Positions 6,485-13,489 of a stretch of DNA of 19,713 bases are shown in pieces. Both the position numbers and the translations under genes were made by a program. The first letter of the stretch is position 1. Every line of letters starts with the position of its first letter. Source of the stretch: CAWBVG01 sp963792175. Lineage in GTDB: Bacteria; Acidobacteriota; Vicinamibacteria; Vicinamibacterales; CAVVIG01. The notes below the pieces were generated by a model. The model ran no database searches. It was not told the DNA's origin and saw only the letters and a program-made list of their open reading frames with translations. The stretch lies in assembly GCA_963792175.1 (NCBI GenBank), contig CAWBVG010000026.1, forward strand, positions 1-19,713, given 5' to 3'.

Positions 6485-8029
6485 TTGCTGGATCGGCCGG
6501 AGTTTCAATATCCGCCGTACCTGAACGTCGCCGTCGAACTGACCGACCGCATGGTCGAGAAGGGGTTCGGTGACCACGTCGCGCTCATCGGCAACGGACG
6601 GCGGCGCACCTACAAGGAGCTGCTCGACTGGACCAATCGTCTGGCGCATGCCCTGGTTGAGGATTTCGGGGTCAAGCCCGGCAACCGCGTGCTGATTCGA
6701 TCCGGCAACAACCCCGCGATGGTGGCGGCGTGGCTGGCCGTCACCAAGGTTGGCGCGGTCGCGGTGAACACCATGCCGCTGCTGCGCGCGGGCGAGTTGA
6801 CCGCGATCGTCAACAAGGCGCAGATCGGCCTCGGCCTCTGCGACAGCCGCATCGCGGACGAACTGGTGTCGTGCGCCAAGGACAGTCGAGTGCTCCGCAG
6901 TGTCATCTGCTTCGATGGCACCTCGAATCACGATGCCGAGCTCGATCGTGTCGCGCTCAACAAGCCGGTCACGTTCGAAGCGGTGCGAACCGGACGAGAT
7001 GACGTCGCGCTCCTCGGATTCACGTCCGGCACGACCGGCGAGCCCAAGGCGACCGCCCACTTCCATCGCGATCTGCTGATCATCGCCGACGGCTACGCGA
7101 AGGAAATTCTGCGTCTGACGCCGCAGGACATCTTCGTCGGCTCGCCGCCGCTGGCGTTCACCTTCGGACTGGGCGGCCTCGCCATCTTTCCGCTCCGCTT
7201 CGGCGCGACCGCGACACTGCTCGAGAACGCGTCGCCCGCCAACATGATCGACATCATCGAAACCTACAAGGCGACGATCAGCTTCACGTCGCCGACCGCC
7301 TACCGCGCCATGATGGCGGCGATGGACGACGGTGCGGATCTGTCGTCCCTGCGGATGGCCGTTTCCGCCGGCGAAACGCTGCCGGCGCCGGTCTTCGAGG
7401 CCTGGACGGAAAAAACCGGCAAACCGATTCTCGACGGCATTGGCACCACGGAACTGCTGCACATCTTTATCAGCAACCGCCTCGAGGAGGCTTCGGCCGG
7501 CGCGACCGGCCGGCCGGTGACCGGGTACGAGGTCAGCGTCGTCGACGACGAGATGCGGGCAGTGCCCGACGGCACGGTCGGACACCTGGCCGTCCGTGGA
7601 CCCACAGGCTGCCGTTACCTGGCGGACGATCGCCAGACGACCTACGTCCGCAACGGCTTGAATGTCACAGGCGATGATTTCGTTCGGGACGCGCGCGGCG
7701 TCTTCCATTTCGTGGCGCGCGCCGACGACATGATCATTTCCGCCGGCTACAATATCGCCGGGCCCGAGGTCGAATCGGCGCTGCTGTCGCACGCTGACGT
7801 GGTCGAGTGCGCCGTCATCGGCGTACCAGACGACGAGCGGGGCCAGATCGTGCAGGCGCATGTCGTCCTGAGGGAAGGCGTCGAGCGGGACGAGGCGTGT
7901 GCGAAGCGGCTGCAGGACCACGTCAAAGCGAAGATCGCGCCCTACAAGTACCCGCGTTCGGTGCGGTTCGCGAACGCGCTGCCCAAGACACAGACCGGCA
8001 AGATCCAGCGCTTCAAACTGAAGGTCTAA
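6485..8029 (+). CDS. Aryl-CoA ligase, 2-aminobenzoate-CoA/benzoate-CoA ligase family
   Basis: This ATP-dependent acid-CoA ligase of the ANL superfamily has 514 residues from TTG 6485. The phosphate loop SGTTGEPK is at 181-188. It also has DGIGTTELLHIF (A5), GLNVTGDDF (A7), RADDMIISAGYNIAGPEVE (A8) and TQTGKIQRFKLKV with the C-terminal lysine K506. Family-like sequence continues upstream of the TTG in the same frame (TAHVDTFTRDNLPPIDQWPDLL, encoded from 6422), but no ATG, GTG or TTG occurs there. ATG 6393 is one frame off, so the true start is probably ATG 6393 with one base missing near 6395-6425. It would form the CoA ester used by the monooxygenase at 2601. The exact aromatic acid is not determined; 2-aminobenzoate is favoured by context. 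The stop codon lies inside the following repeat. Confidence 0.85.
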   Translation: MLDRPEFQYPPYLNVAVELTDRMVEKGFGDHVALIGNGRRRTYKELLDWTNRLAHALVEDFGVKPGNRVLIRSGNNPAMVAAWLAVTKVGAVAVNTMPLLRAGELTAIVNKAQIGLGLCDSRIADELVSCAKDSRVLRSVICFDGTSNHDAELDRVALNKPVTFEAVRTGRDDVALLGFTSGTTGEPKATAHFHRDLLIIADGYAKEILRLTPQDIFVGSPPLAFTFGLGGLAIFPLRFGATATLLENASPANMIDIIETYKATISFTSPTAYRAMMAAMDDGADLSSLRMAVSAGETLPAPVFEAWTEKTGKPILDGIGTTELLHIFISNRLEEASAGATGRPVTGYEVSVVDDEMRAVPDGTVGHLAVRGPTGCRYLADDRQTTYVRNGLNVTGDDFVRDARGVFHFVARADDMIISAGYNIAGPEVESALLSHADVVECAVIGVPDDERGQIVQAHVVLREGVERDEACAKRLQDHVKAKIAPYKYPRSVRFANALPKTQTGKIQRFKLKV

Positions 8030-8100
8030 CCGCAGAGAACGCAGAGATCGCCGAGAATAATCAGGGTCTTCTCTGCGGCGTCCGCGGTTTCGGCGGTTAA
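8026..8100. repeat. Hairpin repeat, 9-base units, diverged copy
   Basis: The left arm 8026-8057 opens TAACCGCAGAGAACGCAGAG. The right arm 8069-8100 closes with CCGCGGTTTCGGCGGTTAA and carries an extra outer unit compared with 4945-4978. The loop is 11 bases. The stop codon TAA (8027-8029) of the ligase is part of the left arm. Pairing is weaker than in the 4906 copy, but the outer ends and unit spacing are the same. Confidence 0.75.
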
Positions 8101-8112
8101 CGGGGTTCACAC

Positions 8113-8514
8113 ATGCAGCTGCTTCATCCCAAGCACTGGCCGCGCGCGCAAGGGTTCTCACATGGTGTCGCCGCCGAGGGCCGGCAGGTGTTCGTGGCGG
8201 GTCAGGTGGGCTGGAACGTCCGCCAGGAGATCGTGGGCGACGATTTCGTCGCGCAGGTCGAGCAGGCGCTGCGCAACGTGGTCGACATCCTGGCTGAAGC
8301 CGACGCCCGGCCCGAACACCTCGTCCGTCTCACCTGGTACGTCTGCGACAAGCAGGAGTACCTCAAACGTTCGAGCGAGGTCGGCGAGGCCTATCGGCGC
8401 GTCATCGGCCGCCATTTTCCCGCGATGACGCTGGTGCAGGTGGCCGCGCTTGTCGAGGACCGCGCCAGGGTCGAGATCGAGGCCACGGCGGTCGTTCCGA
8501 AGTCAGAAGTCTGA
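8113..8514 (+). CDS. Rid (YjgF/YER057c/UK114) family protein
   Basis: The product is 133 aa from ATG 8113, the normal size for Rid proteins, which form trimers in the cytosol and hydrolyse enamines or imines. Visible blocks are GRQVFVAGQVGW (23-34), FVAQVEQALRNVVDILAEA, VRLTWYV and FPAMTLVQVAALVEDRARVEIEATAVV. Aligned to E. coli RidA (VARLPKDVKIEIEA), the deaminase arginine corresponds here to A112. The protein therefore does not fit the canonical RidA subgroup and may hydrolyse a different C=N or C-O bond. Position between the aryl-CoA ligase and the pca genes suggests removal of the amino group after reduction of the 2-aminobenzoyl-CoA ring; this is inference. The last codons (PKSEV) and stop lie in a heptamer repeat. 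Confidence 0.85.
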   Translation: MQLLHPKHWPRAQGFSHGVAAEGRQVFVAGQVGWNVRQEIVGDDFVAQVEQALRNVVDILAEADARPEHLVRLTWYVCDKQEYLKRSSEVGEAYRRVIGRHFPAMTLVQVAALVEDRARVEIEATAVVPKSEV

Positions 8515-8565
8515 AGTCAGAAGTCTGAAGCTTCCGACTTCCGACTTCGAACTTCAGACTTCAGA
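8496..8565. repeat. Heptamer (GAAGTCW) inverted repeat overlapping a gene end
   Basis: The left arm 8496-8530 is built of GAAGTCA/GAAGTCT heptamers. The right arm 8531-8565 is its near reverse complement (29 of 35 positions), and they meet at GAAGCTTC without a loop. TGA 8512-8514 of the Rid gene is inside the left arm. This is a second intergenic repeat class, distinct from the 9-base CGCAGAG class. It could form a long RNA stem between the Rid and pcaC genes. Confidence 0.8.
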
Positions 8566-8604
8566 TGCATAATGCACGACCCGAGAAAAGAGCACATCAC
8601 GCAC

Positions 8605-9021
8605 ATGTCCGATGACTTGTTCGAGCGCGGCATGGCTGTCCGCAGGGCGGTCCTTGGGGACGAGCACGTCGCTCGTGCGCAGGCGAACACCACCGCTTTC
8701 GATGCCGACTTCCAGCGCTTCATCACCGAGGTCGCGTGGGGCCGCGTCTGGGCGCGCCCGGGTCTCGATCAGCGCACGCGTCATCTGATCACGCTCGCCA
8801 TGCTCGCCGCGCTCGGCAAGCACGACGAGCTGGCGATGCACGTGGCCGCCACGGCCCGTACCGGAGTGACTGAGGACGAGTTGCGGGAAGTGTTTCTACA
8901 GGTGGCCATCTACGCCGGCATGCCGTCCGCCAACGCGGCGTTCGCGCTCGCGAAACGCGTGCTCGCCGGCCGGAGCTCGGTGCCGGGATCGGTGCCGGGA
9001 TCGGGGCCGGGCGAGACGTGA
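8605..9021 (+). CDS. pcaC: 4-Carboxymuconolactone decarboxylase
   Basis: The protein is 138 aa from ATG 8605. The start MSDDLFERGMAVRRAVLGDEHVAR matches PcaC N-termini; ATG 8572 would add 11 residues that do not look like the family. It belongs to the carboxymuconolactone decarboxylase/AhpD-like fold, with the block RTRHLITLAMLAALGKHDELAMHVAA and then GVTEDELREVFLQVAIYAGMPSANAAF. It decarboxylates 4-carboxymuconolactone to 3-oxoadipate enol-lactone in the protocatechuate branch of the beta-ketoadipate pathway. It is followed after one base by pcaH, so it is very likely in one operon with pcaHGB. The extreme C-terminus is a low-complexity VPGSVPGSGPG tail encoded by a 12-base tandem repeat. 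No fused enol-lactone hydrolase domain (PcaL type) is present. Confidence 0.9.
   Translation: MSDDLFERGMAVRRAVLGDEHVARAQANTTAFDADFQRFITEVAWGRVWARPGLDQRTRHLITLAMLAALGKHDELAMHVAATARTGVTEDELREVFLQVAIYAGMPSANAAFALAKRVLAGRSSVPGSVPGSGPGET
8979..9014. repeat. 12-base tandem repeat in the 3' end of pcaC
   Basis: Two exact copies of GGTGCCGGGATC (8979-8990, 8991-9002) are followed by a diverged third copy (9003-9014). They encode the VPGS tail of PcaC, which is not part of the family's conserved fold. Confidence 0.7.
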
Positions 9022-9022
9022 T

Positions 9023-9730
9023 ATGAGTGCCCCACCCGTTTCCAAGCGCGACTGGACCATTCACCCTCCCTATCTCTACGAGCCGTACGCGTCGACGGTC
9101 CGGCGTTCACCGCGGAAAGCGCTGGTGCCGCTCGAGCCGTCGTTGTCGGAGCTCACCGGTCCGGCGTTCGGTTCGGATGCCGTGCGTCCCGAGGACGCCG
9201 ATCTGACACGCATCCCGGGCGGGGCAGGGCAGGCGATCGGCCAGCGCATTCACGTGACCGGGCGCGTGCTCGAGGATGACGGCCGCCCGATCGCCAACGC
9301 GTTGGTCGAGGTCTGGCAGGCGAACGCGGCCGGCCGCTACTTTCACGACGTCGATCGCCACGATGCGCCGCTCGATCCGAATTTCACCGGCGGCGGACGC
9401 TGCATGACGAACGAACGCGGCGAGTATCGCTTCATGACCGTTCACCCTGGCGCCTATCCGTGGACCAACCATCACAACGCGTGGCGTCCCTCGCACATTC
9501 ATTTCTCGCTGTTCGGCAACGCGTTCATCTCGCGGCTCGTCACGCAGATGTATTTTCCCGGCGATCCGCTGCTGCCCCTCGATCCGGTCCTCGGCGGCGT
9601 GCCCGAAGAAGGGCGGCCGTTGCTCATCGCGCGCTACGATCACGACGTGACGGAACCGGGCACGGCGCTCGGCTACCGCTTCGACATCGTGCTGCGCGGC
9701 CGTCACGAGACCCCGATGGAAGCGCGCTGA
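9023..9730 (+). CDS. pcaH: Protocatechuate 3,4-dioxygenase beta subunit
   Basis: The product is 235 aa, with ATG 9023 one base after the pcaC stop. PcaH carries the non-haem Fe(III) site of the intradiol dioxygenase that opens protocatechuate to 3-carboxy-cis,cis-muconate. All four iron ligands are in place: Y106 (GRYFHD), Y145 (GAYPWTNHHNAW), H158 and H160 (RPSHIHFS). These match Y108, Y147, H160 and H162 of the Pseudomonas enzyme with a constant offset of two. The N-terminal PPYLYEPYASTVRRSPRKALVP segment is also typical of the beta subunit. It overlaps pcaG by ATGA, consistent with coupled synthesis of equal amounts of the two subunits. Confidence 0.95.
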   Translation: MSAPPVSKRDWTIHPPYLYEPYASTVRRSPRKALVPLEPSLSELTGPAFGSDAVRPEDADLTRIPGGAGQAIGQRIHVTGRVLEDDGRPIANALVEVWQANAAGRYFHDVDRHDAPLDPNFTGGGRCMTNERGEYRFMTVHPGAYPWTNHHNAWRPSHIHFSLFGNAFISRLVTQMYFPGDPLLPLDPVLGGVPEEGRPLLIARYDHDVTEPGTALGYRFDIVLRGRHETPMEAR

Positions 9731-10308
9731 TGCCGTCGCCGCGGCAGACACCGTCGCAGACCGTGGGCCCGTTCTTCGGGGTTGGCCTGACGCGGCCCTC
9801 GCAGTCGCAGCACGTCCTGGTGAGCGAACGCACGGACGGCGAGCGCATTCGCATCGAGGGACGCGTGCTCGACGGCGTCGGCAGCCCGATCGAGGACGCG
9901 CTCGTGGAGATCTGGCAGGCCAACGCGCACGGCCGGTATCGACACCCGCTCGACACCGGCCCCGCGCCGCTCGATCCGGCGTTCTTCGGCTTCGGCCGCT
10001 GTCCCACCGATGCCCACGGCACCTTTCGGTTCGACACCGTCAAACCCGGTTCGATCCGGGCCGCGAACGGAACCGCGCAGGCGCCGCACATCAGCGTCAC
10101 GGTGTTCGCGCGCGGCATGCTCGTGCACGCGTTCACACGGATGTATTTCGGAGACGACGCGCTCGACGCGGATCCGGCGCTGGCGCTGGTCGACAGCGCC
10201 CGGCGGCGTACGCTCGTCGCCGAACGTACCACCAATGGCAGCCTCGTGGTCTATCGCTGGGATATCCGCCTGCAGGGCGAACGCGAGACCGTGTTCTTCG
10301 ACGCATGA
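9730..10308 (+). CDS. pcaG: Protocatechuate 3,4-dioxygenase alpha subunit
   Basis: The product is 192 aa, starting at ATG 9730, which overlaps the pcaH stop (ATGA). TPSQTVGPFFGVGL (7-20) is the alpha-subunit N-terminus that contributes to the active-site pocket. The intradiol fold is seen in RIEGRVLDGVGSPIEDALVEIWQANAHGRY and in APHISVTVFARGML. The tyrosine and histidine iron ligands of the beta subunit are mostly replaced, as expected for alpha. Length is close to the usual 200 residues. It overlaps pcaB by another ATGA. Confidence 0.95.
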   Translation: MPSPRQTPSQTVGPFFGVGLTRPSQSQHVLVSERTDGERIRIEGRVLDGVGSPIEDALVEIWQANAHGRYRHPLDTGPAPLDPAFFGFGRCPTDAHGTFRFDTVKPGSIRAANGTAQAPHISVTVFARGMLVHAFTRMYFGDDALDADPALALVDSARRRTLVAERTTNGSLVVYRWDIRLQGERETVFFDA

Positions 10309-11662
10309 TCTCCGTCCTCGACTCGGCGCTCTTCGGAGATCTCTTCTGCGTCGACGACCGTATCGCGGCCGTGTTCGCCGACCGCCAGCGCCTGGCCGAT
10401 CTGCTGGCGGTCGAAGTCGCGCTGGCCCGCGCCGAAGCGGCGGTGGGTGTCATTCCGACGGCCGCGGCGGACGCGATCGCCGCCGCAGCCGCCGCGCTCG
10501 AGGTTGACACCGCCGCGATCCGCCGCGGCGTGGCCGCGTCGGGCGTGCCGGCCATCGAGCTGGTTCGTCAGCTGCGCCGCGCGGTGGGCCCCGACAACGC
10601 CGGGTTCGTCCATCGCGGCGCCACCAGCCAGGACATCGTCGACACGGCGGCGATCCTGGCGATTCGGCGCGCCACGGCGCTGATCGAAGAACGGCTGAAG
10701 GAGGCGATCGACGCGTTGATCGCGCTCGCCGATCGCCACAAGAACACCGTCATGGCCGGAAGGACGCACGGCCAGCAGGCATCTCCGATCACGTTCGGTC
10801 TGAAGGCGGCCAACTGGCTCGCGCCGTTGCCCCGGCACTGGCGGCGGCTGGCCGAGCTCAAGCCGCGGCTCCTGGTGGTGCAATTCGGTGGGGCGGCCGG
10901 CACGCTTGCGGCGCTTGGCGATCGCGGCCCGAAGGTTCAGGAGGCGCTGGCCCGCGAGCTCGACCTCGGCCCGGCGGTCCCGTGGCACACGCAGCGCGAC
11001 GCGATCGTCGAATACGGGAGCTGGCTGGCGCTGGTCGCGGGCAGCCTCGGCAAGATGGGTCAGGACCTGACGCTCCTCGCGCAAACGGAAGTCGGCGAGA
11101 TTCTGGAATCCTCGGACGGAGCCCGCGGCGGCAGCAGCACGATGCCGCACAAGGCCGAATCCGATTCGGCAGCGAGATGATGGTCGTCGCCGCGCAGGCT
11201 ACCGCCGCGCTGCTCTCCGCGCTTCACGCCGCGGCGCTGCAGGAGCACGAGCGCTCGACGCACGGATGGCCGCTCGAATGGCTCGTGGTGCCGCAGATGA
11301 TCGCGCTGACGTATGGCGGCGCCAGTCATGCCGCCGTCGTGGCTCGCGAGGTGACCGTCAACGCGGCGCGGATGCGCGACAACCTGCGTCTGGACGGCGG
11401 CGCGGCCCTGGCCGAATCGCTGTCCCTCGCGCTGGCCGCGACGATGCCGCTCGAGGACGCGCAGGCGCTCGTCAGGCACGCGGCGATCGAGATGCGCGGC
11501 TCTTCCGATTCGCTCGTCGCCGCGGTGCGGCGCGCCGCCGCGAGTCGAGGCCTCGAACCCGCGATCGACTGGGATCGCCTGAGCGATCCCTCGGCCTATC
11601 TCGGGGCGGCCCGCGAAATCGTCGATCGGATCCTCGACGACGCGAAGCAGTCGGTCCGGTGA
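10305..11662 (+). CDS. pcaB: 3-Carboxy-cis,cis-muconate cycloisomerase, frameshifted in the signature motif
   Basis: This is a fumarase/aspartase superfamily lyase of about 450 residues, the family length. ATG 10305 overlaps the pcaG stop. Blocks include FVHRGATSQDIVDTAA, GRTHGQQASPITFGLK, VQFGGAAGTLAALGD and GGSSTMPHK, the superfamily signature. Directly after MPHK the first frame runs to TGA 11180, while family sequence (GSEMMVVAAQATAALLSALHAAALQEHERSTHGW) continues in another frame to 11662. Between them the bases CCG AAT CCG ATT (11155-11167 region) spell PNPI in the third frame, as expected for K-x-N-P-I-G-S-E. The simplest reading is therefore two extra bases within about 15 bases. The product cyclises carboxymuconate to 4-carboxymuconolactone, the substrate of PcaC. 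As written the protein is broken; sequencing error is possible. Confidence 0.85.
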
Positions 11663-11672
11663 TACCGGATTC

Positions 11673-13025
11673 ATGAAGACCGTCGACATCGCGTCCGTGC
11701 TCGACGAAGGACGCTGGAGCGCCTACCAGAAGCTGCTCGTCGCCGGCACCGCCCTCGCCATCATCCTCGATGGCATGGACAACCAGCTGCTCGGCAACGT
11801 CATTCCGGCGTTGATGAAGGAATGGTCGCTGCCGCGGGCACCCTTCACCACCGTGCTGGCGCTCGGTCCGCTCGGCATGATCCTCGGCGGCACAGCGGGC
11901 GGGGTGCTCGGCGATCGGATCGGCCGGCGCACCGCGCTCGTCTGCAGCGTGCTCGCGTTCGCCGTCCCGACGCTGGCGATCGCGACGGTCGATGGCGTGA
12001 CGATGCTCGGCGTCTTCCGGTTTCTCGCCGGGCTCGGACTGGGCGGGGCGATGCCGAATGCCGCCGCGCTCGCCTCGGAGTACGTGCCGAGAAAACAGCG
12101 CCCCTTCGCGGTGACGCTGACGATCGTCTGCATCCCGCTCGGCGGCACGCTCGCCGCGCTGTTCGCCGGCCAGGTCCTGCCGCGCTACGGCTGGCGCGCG
12201 CTGTTCGTCATCGGCGGCCTGCTCCCGCTGCTGATTGCCGTCGCGCTCTTCAAGCTTCTGCCGGAGTCGCCGCAATTCCTCGCGATCAGGCGCGAGCGCT
12301 GGCCGGAGCTCGTCGCGCTGCTTCGCCGGTTCGGTCAGGAAGTCAGCGCGGAGTCCACGTTCGTCGTTCCGACAGCAGCGGTCGCCACCGTCAAGCCGCG
12401 CGCGTCGATCCGGCAGCTCTTCGCGCCGGCGCTGCGCCGTGACACGGTCGGCCTGTCAGCGGCCTTCTTCTTCTGCCTGCTCGCCAACTACATCGGCTTC
12501 AACTGGATCGTCGCGATGTTGATCGGCGCGGGCTTCGCGCAGGTCGACGCGAGCAGCGCGCTGGCGGCGTTCAATTTCGGCGGCGTCGGCGGCGCGGTGC
12601 TCGGCGCGCTGGTGATTCAGCGTCTCGGCTCCCGGATCACGTTGATGGGCATGTCCGCCATCGCGGTCGCCAGCGCGCTCGCGATGACCGCGATGCCGCT
12701 GGCGCCGCCGATGTCGGCCGGGCTCGTCGCCATGTTCGCCCTGACCGGCGGCCTGCTCAACGCCGTCCAGACGACGATGTATGCGGTGGCGGCGCACGTG
12801 TATCCGACGGACATTCGCGGCACCGGCGTGGGGACGGCCGTCGCCGTCGGCCGCATCGGCAACGTCGTCGCGTCATACGTCGGCGCCTTCGCGCTGGACA
12901 GGGGCGGCGCGCCGGCCTTCTTCGCCGCGTGGGCGCTGGCGATGGCCGTCGTTTTCGCGTCGCTGGCGCTCGTGCGGCGGCACATTCCACCGGCCGTGCG
13001 CACCCAGGTCATTCACGCACTATAA
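11673..13025 (+). CDS. MFS transporter, aromatic acid:H+ symporter (AAHS) type
   Basis: The product is 450 aa with about 12 predicted membrane helices, intact in one frame from ATG 11673, ten bases after pcaB. TM1 carries DGMDNQ (33-38), the Asp-Gly-x-Asp pattern of the AAHS family (PcaK, BenK, MhpT). The loop 2-3 motif is GDRIGRR (80-86), with FRFLAGLGLGGAMPNA in TM4 and YPTDIRGTGVGTAVAVGRIGN in TM11. It is placed last in the pca block, so it would import protocatechuate, 4-hydroxybenzoate or another aromatic acid used by this cluster. The substrate cannot be told from sequence, so pcaK is not assigned. Confidence 0.85.
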   Translation: MKTVDIASVLDEGRWSAYQKLLVAGTALAIILDGMDNQLLGNVIPALMKEWSLPRAPFTTVLALGPLGMILGGTAGGVLGDRIGRRTALVCSVLAFAVPTLAIATVDGVTMLGVFRFLAGLGLGGAMPNAAALASEYVPRKQRPFAVTLTIVCIPLGGTLAALFAGQVLPRYGWRALFVIGGLLPLLIAVALFKLLPESPQFLAIRRERWPELVALLRRFGQEVSAESTFVVPTAAVATVKPRASIRQLFAPALRRDTVGLSAAFFFCLLANYIGFNWIVAMLIGAGFAQVDASSALAAFNFGGVGGAVLGALVIQRLGSRITLMGMSAIAVASALAMTAMPLAPPMSAGLVAMFALTGGLLNAVQTTMYAVAAHVYPTDIRGTGVGTAVAVGRIGNVVASYVGAFALDRGGAPAFFAAWALAMAVVFASLALVRRHIPPAVRTQVIHAL

Positions 13026-13066
13026 CCGTTGCGCGCTACCGCGGTCCGAGGTGTAAAACGTGCCGC

Positions 13067-13481
13067 ATGACTGCGAAACACCTTCTCGTCGGCGCCGGCC
13101 TCGTTGCCGCGGCGGCCCTGCGCTTTGTCCGCCCACCATTCCTTCGCCGCTGAATTCGACATCAACAAGCCGGTGAAGCTGACCGGCTCGGTGACGAAGC
13201 TCGAATGGATGAACCCGCACATCTGGGTGTACCTCGACGTGAAAGACGATCAGGGCGTCCCGCAGCACTGGCAATGCGAGGGCGGCGCGCCCAACACGCT
13301 GACGAGGAACGGCTGGAACAAGGATTCGCTGCGCTATGGCGATCAGGTGACCATCGACGGATCGATGGCCAAGGACGGGTCGAAGACGTGCAATATCCGG
13401 CAGGCGAAACTGCCGGACGGCCGCAGCGTGTTTGCCGGTTCGTCAGGCGGTGATGCGCCGCCGCCGACGCCGAAGCGATAA
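13067..13481 (+). CDS. DUF6152 family exported protein, frameshifted in the signal peptide
   Basis: The mature region AHHSFAAEFDINKPVKLTGSVTKLEWMNPHIWVYLDV and the block WQCEGGAPNTLTRNGW are typical of the short DUF6152 proteins common in Acidobacteriota and Proteobacteria. ATG 13067 opens a signal peptide (MTAKHLLVGAGLVAAAAL), but the mature part is one frame away. The change falls near 13112-13128, consistent with one extra base in CTGCGCTTTG. Restored length is about 137 residues. It is probably a periplasmic beta-rich protein of unknown function. It is followed after eight bases by a VDFSGVW-type gene, which suggests a functional pair. Confidence 0.75.
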
Positions 13482-13489
13482 GGCGCGCC

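Noticed and set aside
6389..8161. A 590-codon open frame on the minus strand
   Set aside because: It is antisense to the aryl-CoA ligase, rich in Arg/Asp/Val as expected for a shadow frame in high-GC DNA, and shows no family motif.
4906..8565. CRISPR array or insertion sequence as explanation of the repeats
   Set aside because: Units are 7-9 bases without spacers, occur as inverted pairs in separate gaps, and no cas gene or transposase is present.
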